From Mitsuaria sp. 7 (GTDB lineage: Bacteria; Pseudomonadota; Gammaproteobacteria; Burkholderiales; Burkholderiaceae_C): a DNA stretch of 64,000 nt. Below, piece by piece: positions 29,892-37,369 of this stretch. The DNA is taken from contig NZ_CP011514.1 in NCBI RefSeq assembly GCF_001653795.1, forward strand, positions 2,269,229 through 2,333,228, given 5' to 3'. The position numbers and the translations under genes were made by a program. A model generated the notes under the pieces. It was not told where the DNA came from. It saw only the letters and a list, made by a program, of their open reading frames with translations, and ran no database searches. Numbering within the stretch: position 1 is the first letter of the stretch; each line of letters begins with the position of its first letter.

Positions 29892-30530
29892 ATGAATCAA
29901 ACGCAAGTCCGCGAATTCTTCGAGATCCTCCGTCGGGCCAATCCGTCGCCGCAGACCGAGCTCGAGTACGCCAGCGTCTTCGAACTGCTCGCGGCGGTGC
30001 TGCTGTCCGCGCAGGCGACCGACGTGGGCGTCAACACGGCGACCAGACGGTTGTTCGTCGTCGCCAACACGCCGCAGAAGATCCTGGACATCGGCGAGGA
30101 ACGGCTCGCCGAGTTCATCAAGACGATCGGGCTCTACAAGACCAAGGCGAAGAATCTGTACGCCACCTGCCGCATCCTCGTCGAACAGTACGGCGGCGTC
30201 GTGCCGCAGAGCCGGGAGGCGCTCGAATCGCTGCCCGGCGTCGGCCGCAAGACGGCGAATGTGGTGCTCAACGTCGCCTTCGGCGAAGCGACGATGGCCG
30301 TGGACACGCACATCTTCCGCGTCGGCAACCGCACAGGTCTCGCACCCGGCAAGAACGTGCTCGAAGTCGAGCAGCAACTGCTCCAGCGTGTGCCGGAGGA
30401 ATTCCTCGTCGATGCGCACCATTGGCTGATCCTCCATGGCCGCTATGTCTGCCAGGCCCGACGGCCACTGTGCGAGCGTTGCGCCGTCGTCGCGCAATGT
30501 GACAGCGGGCCGATGGCCGCGGCGCGTTGA
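29892..30530 (+). CDS. nth: endonuclease III (DNA glycosylase/AP lyase)
   Basis: Nth removes oxidised pyrimidines and cleaves the abasic site in base excision repair. The 212-residue protein has the helix-hairpin-helix LPGVGRKTANVVL with its catalytic lysine, the catalytic aspartate in VDTHIFRVGNR, and the C-terminal [4Fe-4S] ligands C-X6-C-X2-C-X5-C. The ATG at 29892 is the family start. An rsxB-like gene just upstream is a recurring neighbour in betaproteobacteria and gammaproteobacteria. Confidence 0.97.
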   Translation: MNQTQVREFFEILRRANPSPQTELEYASVFELLAAVLLSAQATDVGVNTATRRLFVVANTPQKILDIGEERLAEFIKTIGLYKTKAKNLYATCRILVEQYGGVVPQSREALESLPGVGRKTANVVLNVAFGEATMAVDTHIFRVGNRTGLAPGKNVLEVEQQLLQRVPEEFLVDAHHWLILHGRYVCQARRPLCERCAVVAQCDSGPMAAAR

Positions 30531-30577
30531 ACGAACCCCGCCCCCTACAATCTGCGCGTTCATCCGTCAGGGAAGCC

Positions 30578-30832
30578 ATGTCCAGCATCAACGACCTAGT
30601 CGACCGCGTCGAGCGCCTGCTGGTGCGTCACGAGGAACTCAAACGCACGAACGGCTTGCTCGAGCAACAGGTCCAGGCGCTCACGCTGGAGCGCGACAGC
30701 CTGCGCTCCAGACTTGCCGCGGCGCGCGCGCGCGTCGATGCCCTGCTGGACCGCCTGCCGCTGGAAGCGGTCGACCTGCTTGAAAGCAGCGACGGCACTG
30801 AACCCTCCAATTCTCGAAAGACGGGCGCATGA
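30578..30832 (+). CDS. ZapB-like/TIGR02449-type small coiled-coil protein
   Basis: This 84-residue protein is dominated by a coiled coil (about 1-62: VDRVERLLVRHEELKRTN and following heptads) with a disordered tail. Size, coiled coil and position immediately before zapA match the small ZapB-like proteins of betaproteobacteria, which are thought to work at the division ring. The ATG at 30578 follows GGAAG closely. Its stop overlaps the zapA start as ATGA, indicating coupling. Confidence 0.75.
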   Translation: MSSINDLVDRVERLLVRHEELKRTNGLLEQQVQALTLERDSLRSRLAAARARVDALLDRLPLEAVDLLESSDGTEPSNSRKTGA

Positions 30833-31161
30833 AGCAAATCGAAGTCACGATCATGGGCCAGAGCTACCTCCTCGGCTGCCCGGAAGGCGGCGAGGCGGCG
30901 CTGCAGAAGGCGGTGGCGCGGGTCGACAAGGAGATGTGCGCGATCCGTGATGCCGGTCGTATCAAGGCGCGCGAGCGAATCGCAGTGCTGGCGGCCTTGA
31001 ACCTTGCTTACTCGCTCACCGAATCGAATGGATCGGCGGCGGTGGCCAGTGACGCTACGGATTCAAGCGTCGGCACTGGAACCAACGGCGCCATACCTGA
31101 TCTTGAAACGCTGATGAAGCGGCTCGATGAAGCCCTTGTCCAAGACGGGCAACTGCTGTGA
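30829..31161 (+). CDS. zapA: cell division protein ZapA
   Basis: ZapA cross-links FtsZ filaments and stabilises the Z ring. The 110-residue protein starts MKQIEVTIMGQSYLLGCPEG, the family N-terminal head. It has the dimerisation segment with RIKARERIAVLAALNLAY and a helical C-terminus. It overlaps the previous coiled-coil gene by 4 nt. The region downstream, up to 31456, carries a structured RNA. Confidence 0.93.
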   Translation: MKQIEVTIMGQSYLLGCPEGGEAALQKAVARVDKEMCAIRDAGRIKARERIAVLAALNLAYSLTESNGSAAVASDATDSSVGTGTNGAIPDLETLMKRLDEALVQDGQLL

Positions 31162-31179
31162 ACGCGGGATCGCCGCGCG

Positions 31180-31185
31180 TAGAAT
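31180..31185 (+). promoter_or_regulatory. probable -10 box for the downstream RNA gene
   Basis: TAGAAT is preceded at 17-nt spacing by TGTGAA (31157-31162), a weak -35 that overlaps the end of zapA. Transcription would start near 31192, just before the predicted 6S RNA. Confidence 0.5.
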
Positions 31186-31194
31186 CCGTTCTGT

Positions 31195-31375
31195 CCACTG
31201 CGTTCGCGTGAGTTTTATATTTCCTTGAACCGATGCTTTCGCGAGCAAGGGCTTGGAACATTGCAGAGCTGGTGTGAGCGTCTCGCGTCAGATGAACCCG
31301 AAGCCCTGCTGACCTCGCCCACCTGTACCCCTAGGGTTCAGGAATGCGGCTCACGGTTCGCCGTGGACACCTCTT
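31195..31375 (+). ncRNA. ssrS: likely 6S RNA
   Basis: The 294 bases between zapA and the next gene have no ORF but strong secondary structure. CGTGAG near 31206 pairs with CTCACG near 31354. TTCCTTGAACC (from about 31217) pairs with GGTTCAGGAA (near 31337-31346) with one bulge, which closes a long rod. Inside, AAGGGCTT pairs with GAAGCCCT. A long closing stem, an internal rod, a size near 180 nt and the zapA neighbourhood fit 6S RNA, which binds sigma-70 RNA polymerase in stationary phase. The ends are approximate. Confidence 0.68.
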
Positions 31376-31380
31376 CCCGA

Positions 31381-31415
31381 AACCGCGCCTGATCCTCCGT
31401 CACGCGCGGTTTTTT
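31381..31415 (+). terminator. intrinsic terminator after the predicted 6S RNA
   Basis: AACCGCGC at 31381-31388 pairs with GCGCGGTT at 31404-31411 and is followed by TTTT, a good rho-independent terminator. Confidence 0.85.
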
Positions 31416-31456
31416 CATGGTCGATCACCATCAGCCATCGTCGTGAGGATTCAGCC

Positions 31457-31933
31457 TTGAGCAACACCACGAACGCTTCCCCGCAGTACTGGCTGATGAA
31501 GTCCGAACCGGACGAAGCCTCGATCGATCACCTGCAGGCCGCCGGCGAACTTCCCTGGACCGGCGTGCGCAACTATCAGGCCCGCAACTTCATGCGGGAC
31601 CAGATGCGCATCGGTGACGGCGTGCTGTTCTATCACTCGTCCTGCCCGGAGCCGGGCATCGCCGGCTTTGCGGAGGTCAGCAGCGCCGCCTACCCGGACG
31701 AGACCCAGTTCGATCCCGGGAGCCACTACTTCGACGCGAAGGCCAAACGCGACGAACCGCGTTGGCAGCACGTCGACGTGCGCTTCGTGCGCAAGACGCG
31801 CCTGCTGAGCCTGGCGGAGATGAAGCGCGATCCGGCGCTGGCCGACATGCGCACGCTGCAGCCGGGGAACCGGCTGTCGATCACGCCGGTGACGCCAGCG
31901 GAGTGGCAGCACCTTCAGAAGCTGCTCGCCTGA
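31457..31933 (+). CDS. EVE-domain protein
   Basis: EVE (PUA-like) domains bind modified bases in nucleic acids. The 158-residue protein is a single EVE domain: YWLMKSEPDEASIDHL at the start, WTGVRNYQARNFMRDQMRIGD, and the VLFYHSS strand are typical. The start is TTG at 31457, with GAGGA seven bases upstream and no better ATG nearby. A housekeeping role is assumed; neither a restriction nor a defence gene lies nearby. Confidence 0.9.
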   Translation: MSNTTNASPQYWLMKSEPDEASIDHLQAAGELPWTGVRNYQARNFMRDQMRIGDGVLFYHSSCPEPGIAGFAEVSSAAYPDETQFDPGSHYFDAKAKRDEPRWQHVDVRFVRKTRLLSLAEMKRDPALADMRTLQPGNRLSITPVTPAEWQHLQKLLA

Positions 31934-31970
31934 TCGACGGGCGATTCGCCCGGCGACCACCGCAGCGTTC

Positions 31971-32990
31971 TCAGCCGCCCATCCCGAACGGGATCGACGC
32001 CAGCACGACCTGGTTGCCACCGCGCCGCTGAGCTTCCTTCACCGCCATCTCGGCGGCGCCCAGCAGCTCCTCCTGTCGCGAGGCGGTGTGCGGGAAGCTC
32101 GCCACGCCCATCGACAACGACAGACCGATGTCCTGCCCATGCAGCACGACGATCTGGGCGTGGCACTGGCGACGCAGCTGTTCCATGCGCGCGTGTGCGG
32201 TCGCGAGGCCGACGCCCGACAGCAGCACCGCGAACAGGTCGTCGCCGATGCGGCAGGCCGCATCCATCGCTCGGGTGTTGGCGCGCAGCATGCGCCCCAG
32301 ACCTTCGAGGAGGCGCTGACGGGCCTCCTCGCCCAGACCGGCCTCCGGTGACACCGGATCCAGCGCGATCAGCACCAGGGTGAACTCGCGGTGCTCGCGG
32401 GTCGAGAGATCGATCTCCCTAAGCAACTGATCATCGAACTGCGCCCGCATGTAGAGACCCGAGACCTCGTCGCGACCGCTCCCCTGCTGCAGCTCACGGC
32501 GCATCTGCTCCAGCGACTTCTGCTGCTGCTCGAGCTGCTGCAGTGCGCGCTGCAGGTGCGTCTCACGGTGACGCTCCTCGGTCTTGTCGCTCCACAGCGC
32601 CATCACGTGCTCCGCGCCAAGGGGCGCGCGCATGACCATGAACTCGCGGCGACGGCCGCCGATTTCCAGGCGGTGCTCGGAACTCACGACGCCGCGCTGC
32701 GCCAGCGTGGCCTGTTCGGAACGGCGCATCGCCTGCACCTCGTCGCCGCGCATCAGCTCGGCGTCGGCGGCGCCGACGATGCCGGTGTCCAGGCGACCGA
32801 AGAGCTCGCTCATGCCAGGACTGGCGAAGACATACCGGCCGGTGGCCATCGACTTCACGGTCAGGCAGGCGCCCGTCGGCTCCAGCAGGCTGAGCAAGCC
32901 GGCCGCGACGGGCGTCTGGGACGTTCCCGACGATTCCAGCCAGGCATCGAAACTGGCAGGCGCGGGTGTCGCGGCGGCTTGTAATTCCAT
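31971..32990 (-). CDS. PAS-like/degenerate GGDEF-domain protein
   Basis: This 339-residue cytoplasmic signalling protein has a PAS-like sensor region (about 35-135), a Gln/Glu-rich coiled coil (140-172) and a GGDEF-type domain (173-335). The signature GGDEF is GDDLF (249-253), the metal-binding Asp of the LDIDHF-type strand is lost (LIALDPV), and the guanine-binding Asn is absent (GLYMR). Diguanylate cyclase activity is therefore unlikely. RAMD at 240-243, five residues before the signature, has the spacing of the c-di-GMP inhibitory site RxxD. The ATG at 32990 is chosen; a frame open to 33200 looks non-coding. Confidence 0.85.
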   Translation of the reverse strand: MELQAAATPAPASFDAWLESSGTSQTPVAAGLLSLLEPTGACLTVKSMATGRYVFASPGMSELFGRLDTGIVGAADAELMRGDEVQAMRRSEQATLAQRGVVSSEHRLEIGGRRREFMVMRAPLGAEHVMALWSDKTEERHRETHLQRALQQLEQQQKSLEQMRRELQQGSGRDEVSGLYMRAQFDDQLLREIDLSTREHREFTLVLIALDPVSPEAGLGEEARQRLLEGLGRMLRANTRAMDAACRIGDDLFAVLLSGVGLATAHARMEQLRRQCHAQIVVLHGQDIGLSLSMGVASFPHTASRQEELLGAAEMAVKEAQRRGGNQVVLASIPFGMGG

Positions 32991-33449
32991 GGGTCGGGCC
33001 GGGCCAGGGGGGCGGCCCCTCGCGGTCGAATGGTGGTGGATCGAATGTAGATGGGCGTCCGTCGCCGGGGCAAGTGCCGTCGGCAGTACGAAGGGGCCAC
33101 TCCCCCTAAGCTTGGGGTCCGGCATCCTAGCTTGCCCTGGCCCGGGTCGAGAGCGATGCACTTCGCCCAGAGAGGCTGGCCTGCGCCCCGGCAGGAACAA
33201 GGCGTGAAAATATCACGCCCGCTCTTCGCGAGACCATGGGGCCTTCACAGGGGACACGGGCGTCGACGGGAAACGTGGCGTCTCGCGCGCGCCAGTTGCA
33301 TCGGCGTTGATGGCGAACCCACAAAAATAAGGCTAGAATCCGCGTTTTGCTGGCAAACCCTGCGCGTCGATTCGGAAGTGGAATCCGGATACTCCGCTTC
33401 GAAGGCAAGCCCTTCCTCGCGAACACCGAGCGCTATTTGAAGGAATTTC
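32991..33449. other. 459-nt intergenic region between the GGDEF gene and rpsU
   Basis: No gene with coding character is seen here on either strand. It should contain the divergent promoters of the GGDEF gene and of rpsU. The last 110 bases are the rpsU leader. In it TTCGGAAGTGGA (33371-33382) pairs with TCCGCTTCGAA (33393-33403), giving one clear hairpin ahead of the ribosome site GAAGGAA. Confidence 0.6.
33334..33339 (+). promoter_or_regulatory. probable -10 box of the rpsU promoter
   Basis: TAGAAT sits in an A-rich context (ACAAAAATAAGGC before it), 110 nt upstream of rpsU. The -35 region is weak (TGGCGA at 17-nt spacing). Confidence 0.5.
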
Positions 33450-33662
33450 ATGACCACCATTCGCGTCAAAGAAAACGAGCCGTTCGACGTGGCCCTGCGC
33501 CGCTTCAAGCGCACGATCGAAAAGCTGGGCCTGCTCACCGAGCTGCGCGCCCGCGAGTTCTACGAGAAGCCGACTGCCGAGCGCAAGCGCAAGAAGGCTG
33601 CCGCCGTCAAGCGTCACTACAAGCGCGTGCGCAGCATGCAGCTGCCCAAGAAGCTGTACTGA
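33450..33662 (+). CDS. rpsU: 30S ribosomal protein S21
   Basis: S21 is a small basic protein of the 30S platform near the anti-Shine-Dalgarno. The 70-residue product opens [21 protein letters not shown] and has the Lys/Arg-rich [16 protein letters not shown] tail expected for the family. GAAGGAA lies seven bases upstream of the ATG. It is followed by its own terminator and then yqeY. In many proteobacteria dnaG and rpoD follow; they are not here. Confidence 0.97.
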
Positions 33663-33731
33663 TCGTCTGATCGGACCGCTTCGGCACCGGGGACCCGTCC
33701 ACTGACGATCCCCACCGCCGGAACAGCACAG

Positions 33732-33764
33732 AAAGCCCGCGCAGGACGCTGCCGCGGGCTTTTC
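33732..33764 (+). terminator. intrinsic terminator after rpsU
   Basis: GCCCGCG (33735-33741) pairs with CGCGGGC (33753-33759), flanked by AAA and TTTT, about 70 nt after the rpsU stop. Confidence 0.85.
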
Positions 33765-33837
33765 TGTTTCTGCGCGACATTACGACATCTCTCACCTCTC
33801 CCACATCTCCCTCGAGACCACGAATCAAGGAGCCCTC

Positions 33838-34284
33838 ATGAGCCTGAAGGAACAGATCACCGAAGACATGAAGACGGCGATGCGCGCCAAGGACAGCGAA
33901 CGCCTGGGCACGATCCGGCTGCTGCTGGCCGCGGTGAAGCAGAAGGAAGTGGATGAGCGCATCGATGTGGATGACGCGACGCTGGTGGGCATCGTCGACA
34001 AGCTGATCAAGCAGCGCAAGGATTCGATCAGCCAGTTCACAGCCGCCGGCCGCATGGATCTGGCCGACAAGGAAACCGCAGAGCTGAAAGTGCTGGAGGT
34101 CTATCTGCCACAGCGCCTGAGCGAGGCGGAGATCAAGGCTGAAGTCGCCGCGATCGTCACCGAGCTGGGTGCCAAGGGTCCCGCCGACATGGGCAAGGTG
34201 ATGGGCGCCGTGAAGGGCAAGCTGGCGGGCAAGGCCGACATGGGTCTGGTCTCGGCGGCGGTCAAGGCCGCGCTGGCGGGCTGA
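33838..34284 (+). CDS. GatB/YqeY-domain protein
   Basis: YqeY-type proteins share a helical domain with the GatB subunit of the amidotransferase that makes Gln-tRNA, but their own role is unsettled. This 148-residue protein starts MSLKEQITEDMKTAMRAKD and has the family blocks RLLLAAVKQKEVDER and MGKVMGAVKGKLAGKADM. The rpsU-yqeY linkage is widely conserved. An AAGGAG site precedes the ATG at 33838. Confidence 0.93.
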   Translation: MSLKEQITEDMKTAMRAKDSERLGTIRLLLAAVKQKEVDERIDVDDATLVGIVDKLIKQRKDSISQFTAAGRMDLADKETAELKVLEVYLPQRLSEAEIKAEVAAIVTELGAKGPADMGKVMGAVKGKLAGKADMGLVSAAVKAALAG

Positions 34285-34317
34285 GGCCCTCTCCCGATTC
34301 AACGACAGGAGTCCGCG

Positions 34318-34659
34318 ATGGAACTGACCGTCCAACAATTGACGCCCGATTTCTGCGTCGCGCCGCAGTTGACGCCGGAAGCCATGGCCGCGCTGGCCGA
34401 GGCCGGCTTCAAGTCGGTGATCAACAATCGCCCCGATTTCGAGCACGGCCCCGACCAGCCCACCAGCGAGCAGGTCCGCGCCGCGGCCGAAGCCGCGGGG
34501 CTGGTCTACCACCACCTGCCGGTGCAAGGCGGCTACCAGTCGCCGGAAGAGATCGCCGCGATGCGCGCGCTGCTCGACGAAGTGCCCAAGCCGGTGCTGG
34601 CGTTCTGCCGCTCGGGTGCGCGGTCGACAAGACTCTTCGCCGCCGCGACGCAACTCTGA
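34318..34659 (+). CDS. TIGR01244/DUF442 family protein (phosphatase/sulfurtransferase-like)
   Basis: This 113-residue protein is of the DUF442 fold found also in Blh hydrolase fusions. The active-site loop is C97-RSGAR, intermediate between rhodanese and dual-specificity phosphatase loops. INNRPDFEHGPDQPT and YHHLPVQGG are family blocks. It follows yqeY after 33 nt with AGGAG upstream and is probably co-transcribed with it. Members have been linked to sulfide handling or polysaccharide control elsewhere; here the function is open. Confidence 0.85.
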   Translation: MELTVQQLTPDFCVAPQLTPEAMAALAEAGFKSVINNRPDFEHGPDQPTSEQVRAAAEAAGLVYHHLPVQGGYQSPEEIAAMRALLDEVPKPVLAFCRSGARSTRLFAAATQL

Positions 34660-34679
34660 TCATTGCGACATCGAATGGG

Positions 34680-34710
34680 ATGGCCCCGGTCTTCGACCGG
34701 GGCCATTTTT
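34680..34710 (+). terminator. intrinsic terminator after the DUF442 gene
   Basis: TGGCCCCGGT (34681-34690) pairs perfectly with ACCGGGGCCA (34696-34705) around CTTCG, followed by TTTTT. It is an excellent rho-independent terminator separating the yqeY unit from the TRAP genes. Confidence 0.93.
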
Positions 34711-34840
34711 CTTTCGTCAGGGCTTTCCCGGAACACTCCTGGAATTCAGGTTCCAGACGACCCGGGCTGGATACAGTCCGCCTCCATGACAAGAACTGAG
34801 CCCGACCCGTCGCGGGCTCGATGGAGACCTGGACTCGTCG

Positions 34841-35449
34841 ATGAAAGCCCTGCTTGCATTTGCCAAGGGCATCGACTGGCTGACGGACCGGTTCGGCACG
34901 CTTGCCGCCTGGGCTGTCCTGCTGTCGTGCTTTATCAGCGCCGCGAACGCGGTGATCCGCTACGGCCTGGACATCAGCTCCAACGCCTTCCTTGAGATCC
35001 AGTGGTACCTGTTCGCTGTCTGCGTGATGGGCGGCGCGGCGCAGGTGCTGCGGCTCAACGAGCACGTGCGCGTCGACATCATGTACACGCGACTCCGCGG
35101 CCACGGCAAGGTCTACGTCGACCTGTTCGGGCTGATCGTGTTCCTGCTCCCCGTGATGGGTTTTGCGGGTTGGCTGTCGTGGGACTTCTTCCTGGTGAAG
35201 CTCACCACCGGCATGCGCGCGGACGACACCGTCGCCGCGCTGGGCTACGGCGGCTACGCGTGGAAGCTGTTCACCAGCGGTGAAGTGTCGGGCAACGCCG
35301 GCGGCCTGATCCGCTGGCCGGCCGCGCTGACGCTGCCGGTGGGCTTCGCGCTGGTGTTCGTGCAGGGGATCTCGGAGGTGATCAAGCGCATCGGCTATCT
35401 GGCCCACCTCGTCGAGATGGACACGCACTACGAGAGGCCGCTGCAATGA
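34841..35449 (+). CDS. dctQ: TRAP transporter small permease (DctQ)
   Basis: This is the small membrane subunit of a tripartite sodium-driven uptake system. The 202-residue protein has four predicted helices (about 20-42, 52-70, 92-112, 163-182) and the DctQ-type FLEIQWYLFAVCVMGGAAQVLR block. It overlaps the large permease by 4 nt (ATGA). The matching periplasmic binding protein (DctP) is not encoded in the window next to it. Confidence 0.92.
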   Translation: MKALLAFAKGIDWLTDRFGTLAAWAVLLSCFISAANAVIRYGLDISSNAFLEIQWYLFAVCVMGGAAQVLRLNEHVRVDIMYTRLRGHGKVYVDLFGLIVFLLPVMGFAGWLSWDFFLVKLTTGMRADDTVAALGYGGYAWKLFTSGEVSGNAGGLIRWPAALTLPVGFALVFVQGISEVIKRIGYLAHLVEMDTHYERPLQ

Positions 35450-36981
35450 TCACGATGGAGCAGTTTCCCCCGCTGATGTTCGCGGGGCTGATCATCATCA
35501 TGCTGATCGGCTTCCCCGTGGCGTTCTCCCTCGCCGCGCTCGGACTGGCCTGCGGCTTCTTCGCGGTGAGCCAAGGCTGGTTCCCGCCCTCGTTCATGTC
35601 GGCGCTGCCGCAGAACGTCTTCGGCATCCTGTCCAACGACCTGCTGCTGGCGATCCCCTTCTTCACGCTGATGGGCGCGTTGCTGGAGAAATGCGGGCTC
35701 GCCGAGGACATGCTCGATTCGATGGGCCAGCTCTTCGGGCCGGTGCGCGGCGGGCTGGGCTATTCGGTGATCATCGTGGGCTTCATCCTCGGCGCGATCA
35801 CCGGGACGGTGGCCGGTCAGGTGATCGCCATGGCGATGATCTCGCTGCCGGTCATGATGCGATACGGCTACAACATGCGCTACGCCACCGGCGTGCTGGC
35901 AGCCTCGGGGACGATCACGCAACTCGTGCCCCCCTCCCTGGTGCTGGTGGTGCTGGCGGACCAGCTCGGCAAGCCCGTCGGCGACATGTACAAAGGCGCG
36001 TGGGGGCCGTCGATCCTGCAGGTGCTGATCTTCGCGCTGTACACCTTCATGGTGTCGCGCATCAGGCCCGAGCATGTGCCTGGCGTGCCCAAGGAGGCCC
36101 GCACCCTCGACGGCTGGGCGTTGTGGGCGAAGTGCCTGCGCGGGATCATCCCGTCGGCGATCCTGATCTTCGCGGTGCTGGGGTCGATGGGCGGTCTGCC
36201 CGGCATCGACACGGCGATCTGTACGCCGACCGAGGCCGGCGCGATGGGCGCCGTCGGCGCGTTCATCCTGGCGGCGTCGCACCGGCGGCTGAACTGGCCG
36301 GTGGTCAAGGACGCCATGATCGGCACCATGCGCATCACCGCGATGGTGGTCTTCATCCTGATCGGGTCGCGGACCTTCTCGCTGGTGTTCCAGGGCGTCG
36401 AAGGCGGGAAGTGGATCGAGCACCTGCTCTCGAACCTGCCCGGCGGTCAGATCGGCTTCCTGATCGTCGTCAACCTCTTCATCTTCTTCCTGGCGTTCTT
36501 CCTCGACTTCTTCGAGATCGCCTTCATCATCCTGCCGCTGCTCGGCCCGGTCGCCGACAAGATGGGCATCGACCTGGTGTGGTTCGGCGTGATGCTCTGC
36601 GTGAACATGCAGACCAGCTTCATGCATCCGCCGTTCGGGTTCGCGCTGTTCTACCTGCGAGGCATCTCGGACACGCTCTTCAAAAACGGCGCGCTGCCCA
36701 GGAAGGTGCTGTCAAGCGACATCTACCTGGGCTCCATCCCCTGGGTGGTGATGCAGTTGATCCTCGTGGCCATCGTCATCTTCTTCCCGGTCACGGTGAC
36801 CGCGTTCCTCGACAAGGCGGAAGCAGTCGACATGGACAAGGCGACGGAGATGCTCCAGGGCATCGACGCCGGCCAGACGGAGCGTACCGATCCGAATGCG
36901 GACACGAACACGCTCTTCGGGCTGCCGGCGGAGGCGGCGTCCGAAGCCGCATCGGCACCCGCCTCCGAGGGAACCCCTTAG
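35446..36981 (+). CDS. dctM: TRAP transporter large permease (DctM)
   Basis: This sodium-coupled transport subunit of the TRAP system has 511 residues, above the ~430 of the malate-type DctM. It has a dozen hydrophobic segments, the EKCGLAEDMLDSMGQLFGPVRGGLGYS block, and the TPTEAGAMGAVGAF substrate-site region. The C-terminal ~55 residues are hydrophilic (DMDKATEMLQGI onward). The longer form is typical of permeases handling mannitol, pyruvate-like or aromatic acids, but the ligand cannot be assigned. It overlaps the convergent hypothetical gene by 4 nt. Confidence 0.92.
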   Translation: MITMEQFPPLMFAGLIIIMLIGFPVAFSLAALGLACGFFAVSQGWFPPSFMSALPQNVFGILSNDLLLAIPFFTLMGALLEKCGLAEDMLDSMGQLFGPVRGGLGYSVIIVGFILGAITGTVAGQVIAMAMISLPVMMRYGYNMRYATGVLAASGTITQLVPPSLVLVVLADQLGKPVGDMYKGAWGPSILQVLIFALYTFMVSRIRPEHVPGVPKEARTLDGWALWAKCLRGIIPSAILIFAVLGSMGGLPGIDTAICTPTEAGAMGAVGAFILAASHRRLNWPVVKDAMIGTMRITAMVVFILIGSRTFSLVFQGVEGGKWIEHLLSNLPGGQIGFLIVVNLFIFFLAFFLDFFEIAFIILPLLGPVADKMGIDLVWFGVMLCVNMQTSFMHPPFGFALFYLRGISDTLFKNGALPRKVLSSDIYLGSIPWVVMQLILVAIVIFFPVTVTAFLDKAEAVDMDKATEMLQGIDAGQTERTDPNADTNTLFGLPAEAASEAASAPASEGTP

Positions 36982-37298
36982 CGCGTGGACGGCGGCATGT
37001 TCGACGCCTCCTTGATGCGGTCCCAGGCGTCCTTCACCGCCGGCTTGGCCCGCGCCCATTCGAGCGAGGAGCCCTGCCGCTGGTTGCCCCAGTCGCGGTG
37101 CAATTCGGCTTCGAAGTCCTCGAACTCACGATCCGGATAGCGGGCAAACGCATCGACGCCATAGGCATACGCGGGGCCGAAGTCATCGTGCGTGTCGCCT
37201 TGCTGGATGTAGGGGCGCTTGGCGTAGTTGTCGCGCCAATAGCGGGCCTCCTGCTCGTGGTCGTAGGCCTTGTCGCGGGATTCGTTGAAGTCGGGCAT
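36978..37298 (-). CDS. conserved hypothetical stress-associated protein
   Basis: I cannot name a function. The 106-residue soluble protein contains ARYWRDNYAKRPYI and DDFGPAYAYGVDAFARYP, a pattern I recognise from the C-terminal half of proteobacterial hypothetical proteins that often also carry a glycine-zipper region, absent here. It is acidic and aromatic-rich, with no signal peptide or membrane segment. The ATG at 37298 has GGAG seven bases upstream. Its last codons overlap the end of dctM on the opposite strand. Confidence 0.7.
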   Translation of the reverse strand: MPDFNESRDKAYDHEQEARYWRDNYAKRPYIQQGDTHDDFGPAYAYGVDAFARYPDREFEDFEAELHRDWGNQRQGSSLEWARAKPAVKDAWDRIKEASNMPPSTR

Positions 37299-37369
37299 GA
37301 CAGTCTCCGGAAAGTCTCGATGACCTTCGTCGGCAAGTGCCATGCCCTGCGGTCGCTACAGTCACCGTC

